Shown one piece after another: positions 1-8,191 of a stretch of 61,421 nucleotides of DNA (the stretch's first letter is position 1; each line of letters begins with the position of its first letter). This DNA comes from Prevotellaceae bacterium UBA2852 (lineage in GTDB: Bacteria; Bacteroidota; Bacteroidia; Bacteroidales; Bacteroidaceae). Below the pieces are notes generated by a model. The model ran no database searches. It was not told the origin of the DNA and worked only from the letters and a program-made list of their open reading frames with translations. The position numbers and the translations under genes are program-made. Where the stretch lies: contig DEFM01000034.1 in the NCBI GenBank assembly GCA_002350855.1, positions 36,940 through 98,360 on the forward strand, written 5' to 3'.

Positions 1-119
1 AAAGCGGCCGATAAAACTCAAATTCATTTGGTAGGAATACTAAAAACAGAATATTTAGGACCTACCTTATATCCTTCAGATCTCCTAATAGTTTCCGTCT
101 CAATTTTTTTGCAAGATTT

Positions 120-150
120 TTTGTTCTTTTTACAAAAAGTGATATATTTG
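120..150 (+). promoter_or_regulatory. Bacteroidetes-type promoter of the TerY-P-like island
   Basis: TTTG at 120-123 and TATATTTG at 143-150 are separated by 19 bases, which matches the Bacteroidetes -33/-7 consensus (TTTG, 19-20 bases, TAnnTTTG). Transcription would start near 157, so the first gene at 484 has a leader of about 330 bases. No other equally good promoter is seen until 11174, so this one may drive most of the gene train. Confidence 0.6.
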
Positions 151-156
151 CGACCG

Positions 157-450
157 ATTGGTGAGGATATCTATGATATTTCCCCAATCAGACATATTTA
201 GGAAGCGCGTACGCTTATTTCCTGATGGTGAAATTGAACACTTCGCGAATTTAGGAAACTATTGTACGATTAACCGTGCAAAAGAAAGAACGTAACTCGC
301 TCTCCTTCGATTGTATTATGTACTCAGTTACAGCTCATGCTGTATCGGCATATACGTCGAAGGTGTGAGCTGAATTTTTACTATTCTTTTTGCACGGGTT
401 CGTCCAATACCCACCATCAGAGAATGGGCTTAAGGCTCACACCTTTCTTT
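157..450 (+). ncRNA. Putative structured leader or small RNA with crossing helices
   Basis: No gene is seen in 1-483, but the part after the promoter is rich in complementary segments. GTAACT (292-297) can pair with AGTTAC (326-331), and CCTTCGA (304-310) with TCGAAGG (357-363). These two helices cross, so they would form an H-type pseudoknot. A 10-base stem pairs 361-370 with 435-444 and is followed by TTTCTTTTTA, which could be a terminator or the base of another domain. A hairpin with a bulge lies at 200-223. Because 361-363 is used by two of the helices, alternative folds are possible. No known RNA family was recognised. It could be a regulatory leader of the operon, a separate small RNA ended by the 361-450 hairpin, or an RNA partner of the encoded proteins. 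Confidence 0.4.
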
Positions 451-483
451 TTATGCCTAACCTTAAAACATTTTATTATTAAT

Positions 484-717
484 ATGGGTAAATATTGGTA
501 TCAAGATGAACAAAACAAATGGCGTCAAGGAAATGACTCTGATGATTTTGCAGTTAGTATTATCATTGGAATCCTGATGGGATTGGGCTGGGTTTTATGG
601 AAGCCTATATCTTGGTGGGTTCTAAAGAAAGAACAACCTACAGATGGGAAAATAATTCTCTGGGTGTTCGTAGTAGTCGCATTATTATCTTTAATTATAT
701 ACTTATCCACGTTATAA
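484..717 (+). CDS. Small membrane protein, unknown function
   Basis: A 77-residue protein beginning MGKYWYQDEQ. An upstream start at 337 would lie inside the hairpin-rich leader and give an unlikely N-terminus, so the ATG at 484 is preferred. It has a short polar N-terminus, a hydrophobic stretch around residues 25-42 and a second near 58-76, so it is probably a two-pass inner-membrane protein. It is the first gene of the train and ends 3 bases before the zinc-ribbon gene. I do not recognise the family. The WYQD start resembles short juxtamembrane motifs, but no function can be given. Confidence 0.55.
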   Translation: MGKYWYQDEQNKWRQGNDSDDFAVSIIIGILMGLGWVLWKPISWWVLKKEQPTDGKIILWVFVVVALLSLIIYLSTL

Positions 718-720
718 TTT

Positions 721-1092
721 ATGGCTATTACAAAAATCAGCAAGAATGCTTTTGCTATACTTGCAAAATGTTCTAAAACAAAGAACTCTTTTGGAGTTTC
801 CGTTGATCCAAGAGGGAAAAATGAGTTTTCTTTGGTGTGGGCTTTTCCTATAGACCATAAACAAGCTCATAAAGAAGGATTCGATACGAAACATGTTCAT
901 GGATCAATAACATTCGATGAAAACTACAATGGATGCCCTTATTGTGGGGAAACTGGTTTTTTCATTTGTGGTGTCTGTGGAACATTCGCATGTTATAATG
1001 GGAGATCAAACAAGGTTGTTTGTCCCCATTGTAATAAAACCTTATCCTTAACGGAATCAACAGACTTTGATTTTAATGGAGGTGGTTATTAA
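721..1092 (+). CDS. Stand-alone TerY-C-like zinc-ribbon protein
   Basis: A 123-residue protein whose second half carries paired metal-binding knuckles: CPYCG near residue 68, a CGVCG pair about ten residues later, and CPHC near residue 101. This pattern is like the TerY-C metal-binding domain that is usually fused to the C-terminus of VWA-type TerY proteins. The N-terminal half looks like a small beta-rich domain. It sits directly before the kinase, VWA and PP2C genes, and the VWA protein here has no zinc ribbon of its own, so this gene probably supplies that module in trans. The TerY-C assignment is by motif spacing and context only. Confidence 0.65.
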   Translation: MAITKISKNAFAILAKCSKTKNSFGVSVDPRGKNEFSLVWAFPIDHKQAHKEGFDTKHVHGSITFDENYNGCPYCGETGFFICGVCGTFACYNGRSNKVVCPHCNKTLSLTESTDFDFNGGGY

Positions 1093-1110
1093 TTAAAAAC
1101 GCAATCAATA

Positions 1111-2382
1111 ATGGCAGAACTATCAATCGGTGCAACTGTAACACTCGCAGGAGGTGGTTGTGCAAAAGTCAAAAAAGAACTTGGTCGAGGTGGTCAAGGT
1201 ATTGTTTATCTGGTGAATGTCAATGGAGAAGACAAGGCTCTAAAGTGGTATATCAATGCCCCTAACCGAGATTTTTACAAGAATCTGCAAGATAACATCC
1301 GTAAGGGAGCACCTGCTTCGGCTTTCTTATGGCCCGAATATCTTACCGATTTTCAAAACGGCAGTTTTGGGTATGTCATGAAACTACGTCCTCAAAACTA
1401 TTATGAATTTGGACATTTCCTATTGAGAAAAGTTAAATTCAAATCCTTTGATGCCATATTTACAGCCGCCATGAAAATCTGTGATGGATTCATGATGCTT
1501 CATCGTTTTGGTTTTAGTTATCAGGATTTGAATGATGGTAACTTTTTCATAGACCCACAATCTGGAGACGTTCTCATTTGTGACAATGACAATGTAATGC
1601 CACAAGGAGAAAAATCTGGGATTAAGGGTAAAGCACGTTATATGGCTCCAGAAATTGTGAGTGGAGGCATACCTAACAAGTATAGCGACTACTTTTCCCT
1701 TTCCGTTATCTTATTTATGTTGTTTTACCATAATCATCCTTTTGAGGGAGCAAAAGTTGTAGCATGTCCATGTATTGATCCATATGAAAAAAGATTATAT
1801 GGCAGTGAGGCATTATTTATTTATGATGAAAATGATAAAACTAATTTGCCTGTAAAGGGGATTCATCAGAATGTAATAAAAATGTGGCCCGTACTTCCAC
1901 AAATACTTAGAGACACTTTTACAAAGCAATTTAGCCAGGAATGTTTGAAGAATCCTAAAGAACGATTAATAGACAATAAATGGAAAGGTATTATTTGTTC
2001 GGCACACGACCAGCTTATCTGTTGTCCACATTGCGGAGGTGAAACTTTTGCTGAGGTCAACCAACATAATTGCAAATGCAAAATATGTGGAAAAGAGATA
2101 GACACTTCGCTCTGCCTTGCAGTGAATAATCGTCATATGCCATTAACTTTGGGTACAAAAGTGTATTTGTTAGACGAGGATATTCATAGTGCATATGTTA
2201 CGAAAGATGCAAAAGGCTTTCCATTGCTACAAAACAACACTTCCAACAATTGGTATGTTGACACCAGAGGAGGTAGCGTAAAAGAAGTTACTCCAAAAGG
2301 CTATATGCCAATTATTCCTGGCTTGAAAATCTCTATGAAGATACAAGGCAATGATATAAAAGCAGAAATACAAAAATTATAA
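1111..2382 (+). CDS. Serine/threonine protein kinase of a TerY-P triad, with C-terminal zinc ribbon
   Basis: A 423-residue protein. Visible kinase motifs are the glycine loop GRGGQG (25-30), the ATP-binding lysine K45 in ALKWY, a catalytic loop YQDLNDGN with D139 and N144, a metal-binding D158 in CDNDN where most kinases have DFG, and APE at 179-181. A four-cysteine ribbon follows (C305, C308, C323, C326), and then a beta-rich tail of about 90 residues. It would phosphorylate a partner such as the VWA protein or one of the downstream proteins, with the PP2C protein as opponent. The kinase, VWA and PP2C combination is the TerY-P triad described by Anantharaman, Iyer and Aravind. The catalytic residues are present, so it should be active despite the DND motif. 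Confidence 0.88.
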   Translation: MAELSIGATVTLAGGGCAKVKKELGRGGQGIVYLVNVNGEDKALKWYINAPNRDFYKNLQDNIRKGAPASAFLWPEYLTDFQNGSFGYVMKLRPQNYYEFGHFLLRKVKFKSFDAIFTAAMKICDGFMMLHRFGFSYQDLNDGNFFIDPQSGDVLICDNDNVMPQGEKSGIKGKARYMAPEIVSGGIPNKYSDYFSLSVILFMLFYHNHPFEGAKVVACPCIDPYEKRLYGSEALFIYDENDKTNLPVKGIHQNVIKMWPVLPQILRDTFTKQFSQECLKNPKERLIDNKWKGIICSAHDQLICCPHCGGETFAEVNQHNCKCKICGKEIDTSLCLAVNNRHMPLTLGTKVYLLDEDIHSAYVTKDAKGFPLLQNNTSNNWYVDTRGGSVKEVTPKGYMPIIPGLKISMKIQGNDIKAEIQKL

Positions 2383-2404
2383 TAATAACTAAAACAGAAA
2401 AATT

Positions 2405-3151
2405 ATGGCTAACAGTTTATTAGACGATCTTGTTGAGATTCCAAGAAGAACAATGACCCTCTTTTTTGTGATTGATACTTCTGGCAGCATGAAAGGCAGT
2501 AAAATCGGAAGTGTCAATGATGCGATTGAGAATGTACTTCCAATTATTAATGACATTTCCTCTTCTAATCCAGATGCCGAAATTCGTGTAGCGGCGTTGG
2601 AATTCTCCAGTGGCACGAAGTGGCTCTATGATGAGCCTAAATTAGCTTCGGATTTCAAATGGCAGGATGTTGAAGCAAGTGGCTTAACTTCATTGGGAGA
2701 GGCATGTGTTGAACTTAATAACAAATTATCCCGCAATGGATTCATGAAGACAGCAAGTGGTTCATATGCACCAGCTATTATCTTACTCTCTGATGGAGGT
2801 CCAACTGACGATTATGACAGTGGCTTGAATAAATTAAAGTCAAACAATTGGTTTAAGGCTGCTATTAAGATTGCTATTGCTATCGGCGAAGGTGCAGACT
2901 TGGCTGTTCTGGAAAGGTTCACAGGAAGCAATGAGGCAATCATTGAGGTTAAAGATGATTATCCTGAAGCTTTGAAGCAAATCATCCGTTTGGCGGCTGT
3001 AACGTCCTCACAAATCGGCAGTAAGAGTAGTACCGTTGGAGAACAGACGAAACAAGAACAGGTCATTCAAGAAATAAAAGAAGCAACAAAGGAGATTGAC
3101 GGTGCTTCATCAGTGGATGCACCTGATCCTGTAGATCCAGATAAGTGGTAA
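2405..3151 (+). CDS. VWA-domain protein, TerY-like
   Basis: A 248-residue cytoplasmic protein that is almost entirely a von Willebrand factor A domain. The metal-ion-dependent adhesion site is complete: DTSGS at 24-28 (DxSxS), a threonine at about 95 in GLTSLGEA, and D130 in LSDGG. A charged helical tail with Gln/Glu/Lys follows from about residue 215. TerY proteins of the tellurite/stress-response network have this architecture and pair with a kinase and a PP2C phosphatase, which flank it here. It is likely a metal-dependent docking protein and kinase target. It lacks the C-terminal zinc ribbon found in many TerY proteins; a separate ribbon is encoded at 721-1092. Confidence 0.88.
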   Translation: MANSLLDDLVEIPRRTMTLFFVIDTSGSMKGSKIGSVNDAIENVLPIINDISSSNPDAEIRVAALEFSSGTKWLYDEPKLASDFKWQDVEASGLTSLGEACVELNNKLSRNGFMKTASGSYAPAIILLSDGGPTDDYDSGLNKLKSNNWFKAAIKIAIAIGEGADLAVLERFTGSNEAIIEVKDDYPEALKQIIRLAAVTSSQIGSKSSTVGEQTKQEQVIQEIKEATKEIDGASSVDAPDPVDPDKW

Positions 3152-3163
3152 TATTATTGTTTT

Positions 3164-4327
3164 ATGAAAGGTATTCATTTCACTTGTCAAGGAGAAAGCC
3201 ATAAGGCCACGAATAAGGTCTGCCAAGATTATTCTTCTATATTCATTGGCGAAGATTATTCTATTGCGATAGTATGCGATGGACATGGTGGAGAACGCTA
3301 TTTCAGAAGTGACATCGGTGCCAAAATGGCGGCAGATGTCACGGAGGAATGTGTCAAAGAATTCCTTGCAGATTGTTCAAAAGATGTGTTTTCAGGGATT
3401 CCTTTTACACAAAAGGAGTCTCTGGAAACTGAAATTAATGTCGGTCTGATGCAAAAAGCCTCAAGACAAGACAACGCATTCAGGCAACTATTCTCTTCCA
3501 TAATTTATCGTTGGCGAGAATGTATCTTTGAACATGCGAGAACACATCCGTTGTCTGACCTTGAGAAGGAATCATTGAAACAGGACTATCTTGATGCATT
3601 CAATCGTCAAGAGTCATTAGAGAAGAACTATGGCTGTACACTTATGTGTTATGTCTGTTCTAATCTCTTTTGGATGGCTTTCCATATCGGAGATGGTAAA
3701 TGTATCAGTTTCGATATGGATGGGAACTACAATGAACCCATTCCGTGGGACGAACGTTGCTTCTTGAATAAAACGACTTCTTTATGCGACGAGAACGCTC
3801 TTAACGAATTCCGTTACTGCTATTGTGGTGACGGCACTTGTCCTGTTGCCGTCTTCTTAGGCTCAGATGGTATAGATGATTCGTTTGGTGAGACAAACAA
3901 TCTCATTAATTTCTATGCACAAATAGTTAAGTTGCTTGCCAAAAGTTCTTTAGAGGAAGCTCAGGCTGAGTTAGAGTCAACTCTGCCAAAACTTAGCAAA
4001 CTGGGTAGCCAAGATGACATGTCTGTTGCTTGTGTCTATGATGAAACGTTAATTCAATCTATTTTCTTGGCTGTCACGCGCTTGCAACAAAAGTTTATAG
4101 AAGAAAAGATAAATAACCTTGACGACAATATTGAATCGAACAAAAGAAAACGGGAACAGGAAGGCATTGGCCAAATTGAGCAGGAGTATGCAGAGAAATC
4201 TATCGAGAAATCGACTCAGAGTAAACAAAATTTGATAGAAAAGTGGAACAGCTTGGAAAAGGAAATCGACCCATCTTCTGACAGGTTTTATAATAGTAAT
4301 AATGTATTGATTGCTAATGGAGAATAG
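3164..4327 (+). CDS. PP2C-family protein phosphatase of the TerY-P triad
   Basis: A 387-residue protein. PP2C motifs are visible in order: QDY near residue 21, DGHGG at 39-43 (metal-binding Asp/Gly), GCTL near 160, IGDG near 175, GSDGIDDSF near 230 and SQDDMS near 284. The last 80 residues are a highly charged coiled-coil-like region (EEKINNLDDN to IEKWNSLEKE) that could hold it on a partner. It would dephosphorylate the substrates of the adjacent kinase. It lies 12 bases after the VWA gene and 6 bases before the next gene, so it is probably translated from the same message. Confidence 0.88.
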   Translation: MKGIHFTCQGESHKATNKVCQDYSSIFIGEDYSIAIVCDGHGGERYFRSDIGAKMAADVTEECVKEFLADCSKDVFSGIPFTQKESLETEINVGLMQKASRQDNAFRQLFSSIIYRWRECIFEHARTHPLSDLEKESLKQDYLDAFNRQESLEKNYGCTLMCYVCSNLFWMAFHIGDGKCISFDMDGNYNEPIPWDERCFLNKTTSLCDENALNEFRYCYCGDGTCPVAVFLGSDGIDDSFGETNNLINFYAQIVKLLAKSSLEEAQAELESTLPKLSKLGSQDDMSVACVYDETLIQSIFLAVTRLQQKFIEEKINNLDDNIESNKRKREQEGIGQIEQEYAEKSIEKSTQSKQNLIEKWNSLEKEIDPSSDRFYNSNNVLIANGE

Positions 4328-4333
4328 TAGTAT

Positions 4334-4936
4334 ATGAGTAAATACCCCAAAAATAAGTCTTTTATTTTTTCAGTAGACACTATTGATGAATGCTTGAATA
4401 TGGCAAATATATGTTTGTATACAGAAAAAGAAATATGTTCTCAAAGTGTGTATGGCATGGCTGCTGTAATACTACTAACAAGTGCGATTGATATAATGGG
4501 CACATATTTTGAAAATGGAGTGTTTAAGCCAAGGCGACTCAATAAAATAGGCAAAACAGAGAATGTACGATCTCATTTTGAGGCCTTTTATGATTTCCTA
4601 ATGGACGAAAAAGACAAGTCAGCATTACAAGATAAAGGTACTTTTGTGTCAATTGTTTATGAAGGCATGAGGTGTAAATCTGTACATAATGGGCAATTAA
4701 TGGCAAGAGTCTACTTAATTAATCAGAAAAATGATAAATCATGGATAGAGCATAAAAAGAAAACAACGAAATATGAGAGCTACAAAATATACCTTCCTGA
4801 GCTCTTAAAGATTGTAGAAAATGCATTCCATATACTTAAGGAAAAGCTGAACACCGAAAACATAGGAATCACCGATGACTATCATCCCTCCTCGAGTACA
4901 GGATTGACTGAATGCAATTTTTCAAAATACGAATAA
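4334..4936 (+). CDS. Alpha-helical HEPN-like protein
   Basis: A 200-residue, mostly helical protein. Near the end of the helical core the motif R113-CKSV-H118-N matches the R-x4-6-H signature of HEPN domains, many of which are RNases in defence and toxin systems. The surrounding pattern, with a long N-terminal helix, a second helix and then the R/H motif followed by a strand and a C-terminal helix, is compatible with HEPN. It lies between the PP2C gene and the duplicated-domain genes, so it could be the effector or a regulator. No overall family was recognised, and the assignment rests on one short motif. Confidence 0.45.
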   Translation: MSKYPKNKSFIFSVDTIDECLNMANICLYTEKEICSQSVYGMAAVILLTSAIDIMGTYFENGVFKPRRLNKIGKTENVRSHFEAFYDFLMDEKDKSALQDKGTFVSIVYEGMRCKSVHNGQLMARVYLINQKNDKSWIEHKKKTTKYESYKIYLPELLKIVENAFHILKEKLNTENIGITDDYHPSSSTGLTECNFSKYE

Positions 4937-4939
4937 CAC

Positions 4940-6556
4940 ATGAGTGAGGATTTAAAACAATCATTTCAACAAATCGTTAATGTTTTCGGGACAGATATCA
5001 TTAATAATAAAAATCTGGCAAATATAGTTGCCGACTACTTTTCTTTCGACAGGAATCCTGCCGTTCGGAATATACTGAAAGCAATTGTCAGCGATGGCTA
5101 TGCTACAAAGATTAGTCAACTAAAAACATCGAAAGGAGATCCAAGCATTGACTTAGAACGCTATGCTAACGAGATAGAACAATCATGGGGCTATGGGAAA
5201 GAGCAGGTTCGATTTGTTCTTTCATGTATTGCAAGCAGTATTGGTATAAACTATAAGATAAACAATTCTACGAATCAGAACCAACAGCCTATCTTACCTT
5301 CTCCTTCTCCAAGCAATCCTGTTGTTAACAGTCCGAATATTCCGAACCAAAATAACAAGCAGAACTTGCAACAGAGAAAAAAGCGGTTATCTCGAAATGG
5401 TAAACTTAAACATTTATTATGGTGTGTTCCCGTAATCATAGCGATATTTGTCGCTTTTTTCTTGTTGAAATCATCACCAGAAGACGGTAAACTTGACACC
5501 GAAAAAATTGTCTACGAAGAGGTATCAGATGGGAATGATTTCTTTGGAGAAGATGAAGAGGAAGGCGATTGGAAAGATGATGAAGGCGATTGGAAAGATG
5601 ATGAATGGGAAGAAAATGAACGGGAAGATGAATGGACAAGTGACGATTGGGATGATGAAGATTTCGAAATCAATAAAACGTATAAACAAAGCAAAGATAA
5701 TTTCTTAACTGAACGCAAATCTTATTCAAAAGAGTTAAATAAAAATAATGTAAGTATTGACATTGATTATCCTATAGCAGGAAAAGCAAAACTTGTTGAA
5801 ACAATAAGAAGATCGATTATTGATATTTTGCATAAATGGGATGGTGTAAAGTACAACGGGGATGTAACAAATGTGCAGGCTATGATCGATTTTTATGGCG
5901 ACGATTATCTAAAGGGCTTCAATACAGACTCGCAAGGATCTTCCAGACATTTGTCTTATACAATTGAATGGGAAACAGAAAACCTTGTTACATATATGTA
6001 TAATGATGATTGTTTGGGAGGAATGTCTTTACATTCCTTTTATGGTGTTACGTACTTAAAAAGAAACTCTAAGATTATAAAGCCGATTAAAGACCCTAAG
6101 GACAGTAAGTTTAATAAGTTGCTAGAACATTACGTTCAAAAAGAAGGTGGAGTCCTTTGTATTGATGGCTATCAAGATCCGTTCTTATCTTCCGATGGAG
6201 TAACCTTTATGTGGGATATGGGGATGGGCAGAACGATAATAACTATTCCATATAAGAAGATTGGCCCATTCTTATCCGATGATGCATTAGAAGCTATAGG
6301 CAAACCTCGAACAAATACAAATAACACTGTCAATGATAATGGCCATGTTACCCGTAAAGGACATATAAGAGGAAATATTAATGTTCGTCAGTCCCCGTCA
6401 ATTCAGGGTACAATAATTGCAAAAATTGTTGAAGACGATTCTAAATCTTACGAGTGTCTTGGCATGGTTAATAATTGGTATAAAATTCGAATAAATGGCA
6501 AAGTTGGATACGTACGTGATGATATGGTAGATTGGACTGGACTGATGGTCCGATAA
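4940..6556 (+). CDS. Membrane protein with N-terminal shared domain, acidic linker, DUF3298-like and SH3b domains
   Basis: 538 residues. Residues 1-105 form a compact helical domain that is repeated in the next gene. A Pro/Asn/Gln-rich linker follows (108-146), then a basic stretch and one transmembrane helix (157-177). The other side begins with a strongly acidic, Trp-containing segment (191-243) with a small internal repeat built on GDWKDDE. Residues about 265-445 resemble the DUF3298/RsiV-type beta-rich sensor domain, and 472-534 form a bacterial SH3b domain (NVRQSP, GYVRDDMV). This topology would put the shared domain in the cytoplasm and the SH3b domain at the envelope, so it may sense cell-wall state and signal inward. 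That role is inference. Confidence 0.6.
   Translation: MSEDLKQSFQQIVNVFGTDIINNKNLANIVADYFSFDRNPAVRNILKAIVSDGYATKISQLKTSKGDPSIDLERYANEIEQSWGYGKEQVRFVLSCIASSIGINYKINNSTNQNQQPILPSPSPSNPVVNSPNIPNQNNKQNLQQRKKRLSRNGKLKHLLWCVPVIIAIFVAFFLLKSSPEDGKLDTEKIVYEEVSDGNDFFGEDEEEGDWKDDEGDWKDDEWEENEREDEWTSDDWDDEDFEINKTYKQSKDNFLTERKSYSKELNKNNVSIDIDYPIAGKAKLVETIRRSIIDILHKWDGVKYNGDVTNVQAMIDFYGDDYLKGFNTDSQGSSRHLSYTIEWETENLVTYMYNDDCLGGMSLHSFYGVTYLKRNSKIIKPIKDPKDSKFNKLLEHYVQKEGGVLCIDGYQDPFLSSDGVTFMWDMGMGRTIITIPYKKIGPFLSDDALEAIGKPRTNTNNTVNDNGHVTRKGHIRGNINVRQSPSIQGTIIAKIVEDDSKSYECLGMVNNWYKIRINGKVGYVRDDMVDWTGLMVR
4958..5287 (+). repeat. First copy of a 330-base duplicated N-terminal domain
   Basis: This segment and 6611-6940 are highly similar at the DNA level, with long identical runs, exactly 1653 bases apart and in the same reading frame. 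It encodes residues 7-116 of the first membrane protein, from QSFQQIV to NQNQQ. Identity drops right after the shared Asn/Gln-rich linker. Confidence 0.85.
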
Positions 6557-6592
6557 TACCTTGATGGGAAATTAGAAATTTAAAAGTGTCAT

Positions 6593-7930
6593 ATGGAAAA
6601 TAATCTTCAACAATCATTTCAACAAATCGTTAATGATTTCGGGCCAGATATCATTAATAATAAGAATCTGGCAAATATAGTTGCTGACTACTTTTCGTTT
6701 GACAGGAATCCTGCCGTTCGGAATATACTGAAAGCAATTGTCAGCGAGGGATATGCCGCGAAGGTAAGCCTGTTAAAATCATCGAAGGGTGACCCCAGTA
6801 TTGATTTAGAACGGTATGCTAGTGAGATAGAACAATCATGGGGATATGGAAAGGAGCAAGTGAGTTTCGTCCTTTCATGTATTGCAAGTAGTATCGGCAT
6901 TGTTTGTAAGATAGACAATTCAACCAATCAGAACCAACAATCAATATTACTTTCTACCAATACTCCCCAGATAAATAAGCCTAAGAAGCCCGATATTAAT
7001 TCCAACCAGAATATACATAATAACTATCAGCCACAAAAGTCAAGTTTTATAATCAAAACTCTTACGTTGATTAGAATTACAAAACTTTGGGAATGGTGCC
7101 TTGTCTTACTTGTATTTGTAGTTTCTTTCCTTATAGGCTGGTCAATAAATATGAGTCTTTTTGTCTATATTTTAATTGTATTAAGTGTCTCTTTATATTC
7201 TGTGGAGAAAATAAGAAATTCATATTTGTATTTTTTATTACTGGGGAGTTGCACGGTGGGACTTATAGTTGGAAGCATTTCTGAGTATATCCATGCTAAT
7301 AAGCAGGGAAAAGAGATTCAATTAGAGATCAATAGAATGATAAATGAAAGTGACACTTTGGCATTATATAATTATATCAATGAAAATAGTCACTACGATG
7401 CCTTGGATTACTACGAAAGAAAAAAAATAAGTGATATATATGACTCATTAAAGTACATCATGATGGGATGTGACAGAATAGTCGAAGACATGAGCGCCCA
7501 TACAGAAGTCCTCAATTCTTATGGTTTCTCTGACACAAGTCTTAGGGATATGTATTCAGAAAGTTTTTATAATATCATCTCAACTTTGATGGATTATCAA
7601 CCATATAATGGTCAGCCAAGTCGTGATTATATGATAAACAAGTTAATTGCTTATTTGAATTATGGTCATGGTATCATATCTGTAGCGGATAAAAACTATT
7701 ATCCCTGGAATGTCAAAAGCTATAGTAATTGGAAGAGATTCAGTTTTGTTGAATCTAATAATGTATTAATTCAGTGTTTTGGATATGGTAGTTCTCTAGC
7801 CAATGCTGGAATTGAAAGTTTTCGAGTAAGATTAGTGAAAGAGAATGATATTTGGGTTATTGATGATTACATTAAATTTAACGGGACTTCCTTGAAAAAT
7901 ATTTACCTTCAATATATTAATGGAAAATAG
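6593..7930 (+). CDS. Multi-pass membrane protein with the same N-terminal shared domain
   Basis: 445 residues. Residues 1-105 are nearly the same as in the preceding gene, and the DNA is also nearly the same. After an Asn/Gln/Pro linker there are about three transmembrane segments (roughly 165-230). The rest, about 230-445, is a Tyr- and Asn-rich soluble domain that I do not recognise. It has no SH3b or DUF3298-like domain. Two neighbouring proteins with the same adaptor-like head but different membrane parts suggest homotypic contact or alternative inputs into one pathway. Only 36 bases separate it from the preceding gene. Confidence 0.55.
   Translation: MENNLQQSFQQIVNDFGPDIINNKNLANIVADYFSFDRNPAVRNILKAIVSEGYAAKVSLLKSSKGDPSIDLERYASEIEQSWGYGKEQVSFVLSCIASSIGIVCKIDNSTNQNQQSILLSTNTPQINKPKKPDINSNQNIHNNYQPQKSSFIIKTLTLIRITKLWEWCLVLLVFVVSFLIGWSINMSLFVYILIVLSVSLYSVEKIRNSYLYFLLLGSCTVGLIVGSISEYIHANKQGKEIQLEINRMINESDTLALYNYINENSHYDALDYYERKKISDIYDSLKYIMMGCDRIVEDMSAHTEVLNSYGFSDTSLRDMYSESFYNIISTLMDYQPYNGQPSRDYMINKLIAYLNYGHGIISVADKNYYPWNVKSYSNWKRFSFVESNNVLIQCFGYGSSLANAGIESFRVRLVKENDIWVIDDYIKFNGTSLKNIYLQYINGK
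6611..6940 (+). repeat. Second copy of the duplicated N-terminal domain
   Basis: Partner of 4958-5287. Most differences are single substitutions, many of them silent, which points to recent duplication or gene conversion under selection for the protein sequence. Confidence 0.85.
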
Positions 7931-7939
7931 ATTAAAATT

Positions 7940-8176
7940 ATGCAATACGTGGACATTGTTGAGAGCGGAAACGAAACTACAGGAACAGCATGGTTTTTAG
8001 TAAGAGACCAGCAAGAAAAAGAATTCCTGATTGACAATTGCCATTATACATTTCCACCTAATTCGAACTTGTCATTTAAAAGTTACCATGGCACAACACA
8101 TTTTGATAATTGTAATAAAATTGTAATTCTGCGTATTTACAATGATGGTCCCGCAGAAATCGAAATAATAGAATAA
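7940..8176 (+). CDS. Small protein, unknown
   Basis: A 78-residue protein (MQYVDIVESG start) with alternating hydrophobic residues that suggest a small beta-sandwich or barrel. It has no signal peptide, membrane segment or catalytic motif that I can see. It begins 9 bases after the preceding gene and is followed by another small gene after 15 bases, which supports it as a real member of the train. Confidence 0.5.
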   Translation: MQYVDIVESGNETTGTAWFLVRDQQEKEFLIDNCHYTFPPNSNLSFKSYHGTTHFDNCNKIVILRIYNDGPAEIEIIE

Positions 8177-8191
8177 AGGTTTTAATAAGTA

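Noticed and set aside
337..483. N-terminal extension of the first small membrane protein
   Set aside because: It would run through the hairpin-rich leader and gives a Cys/His-rich, unlikely N-terminus; the ATG at 484 is better.
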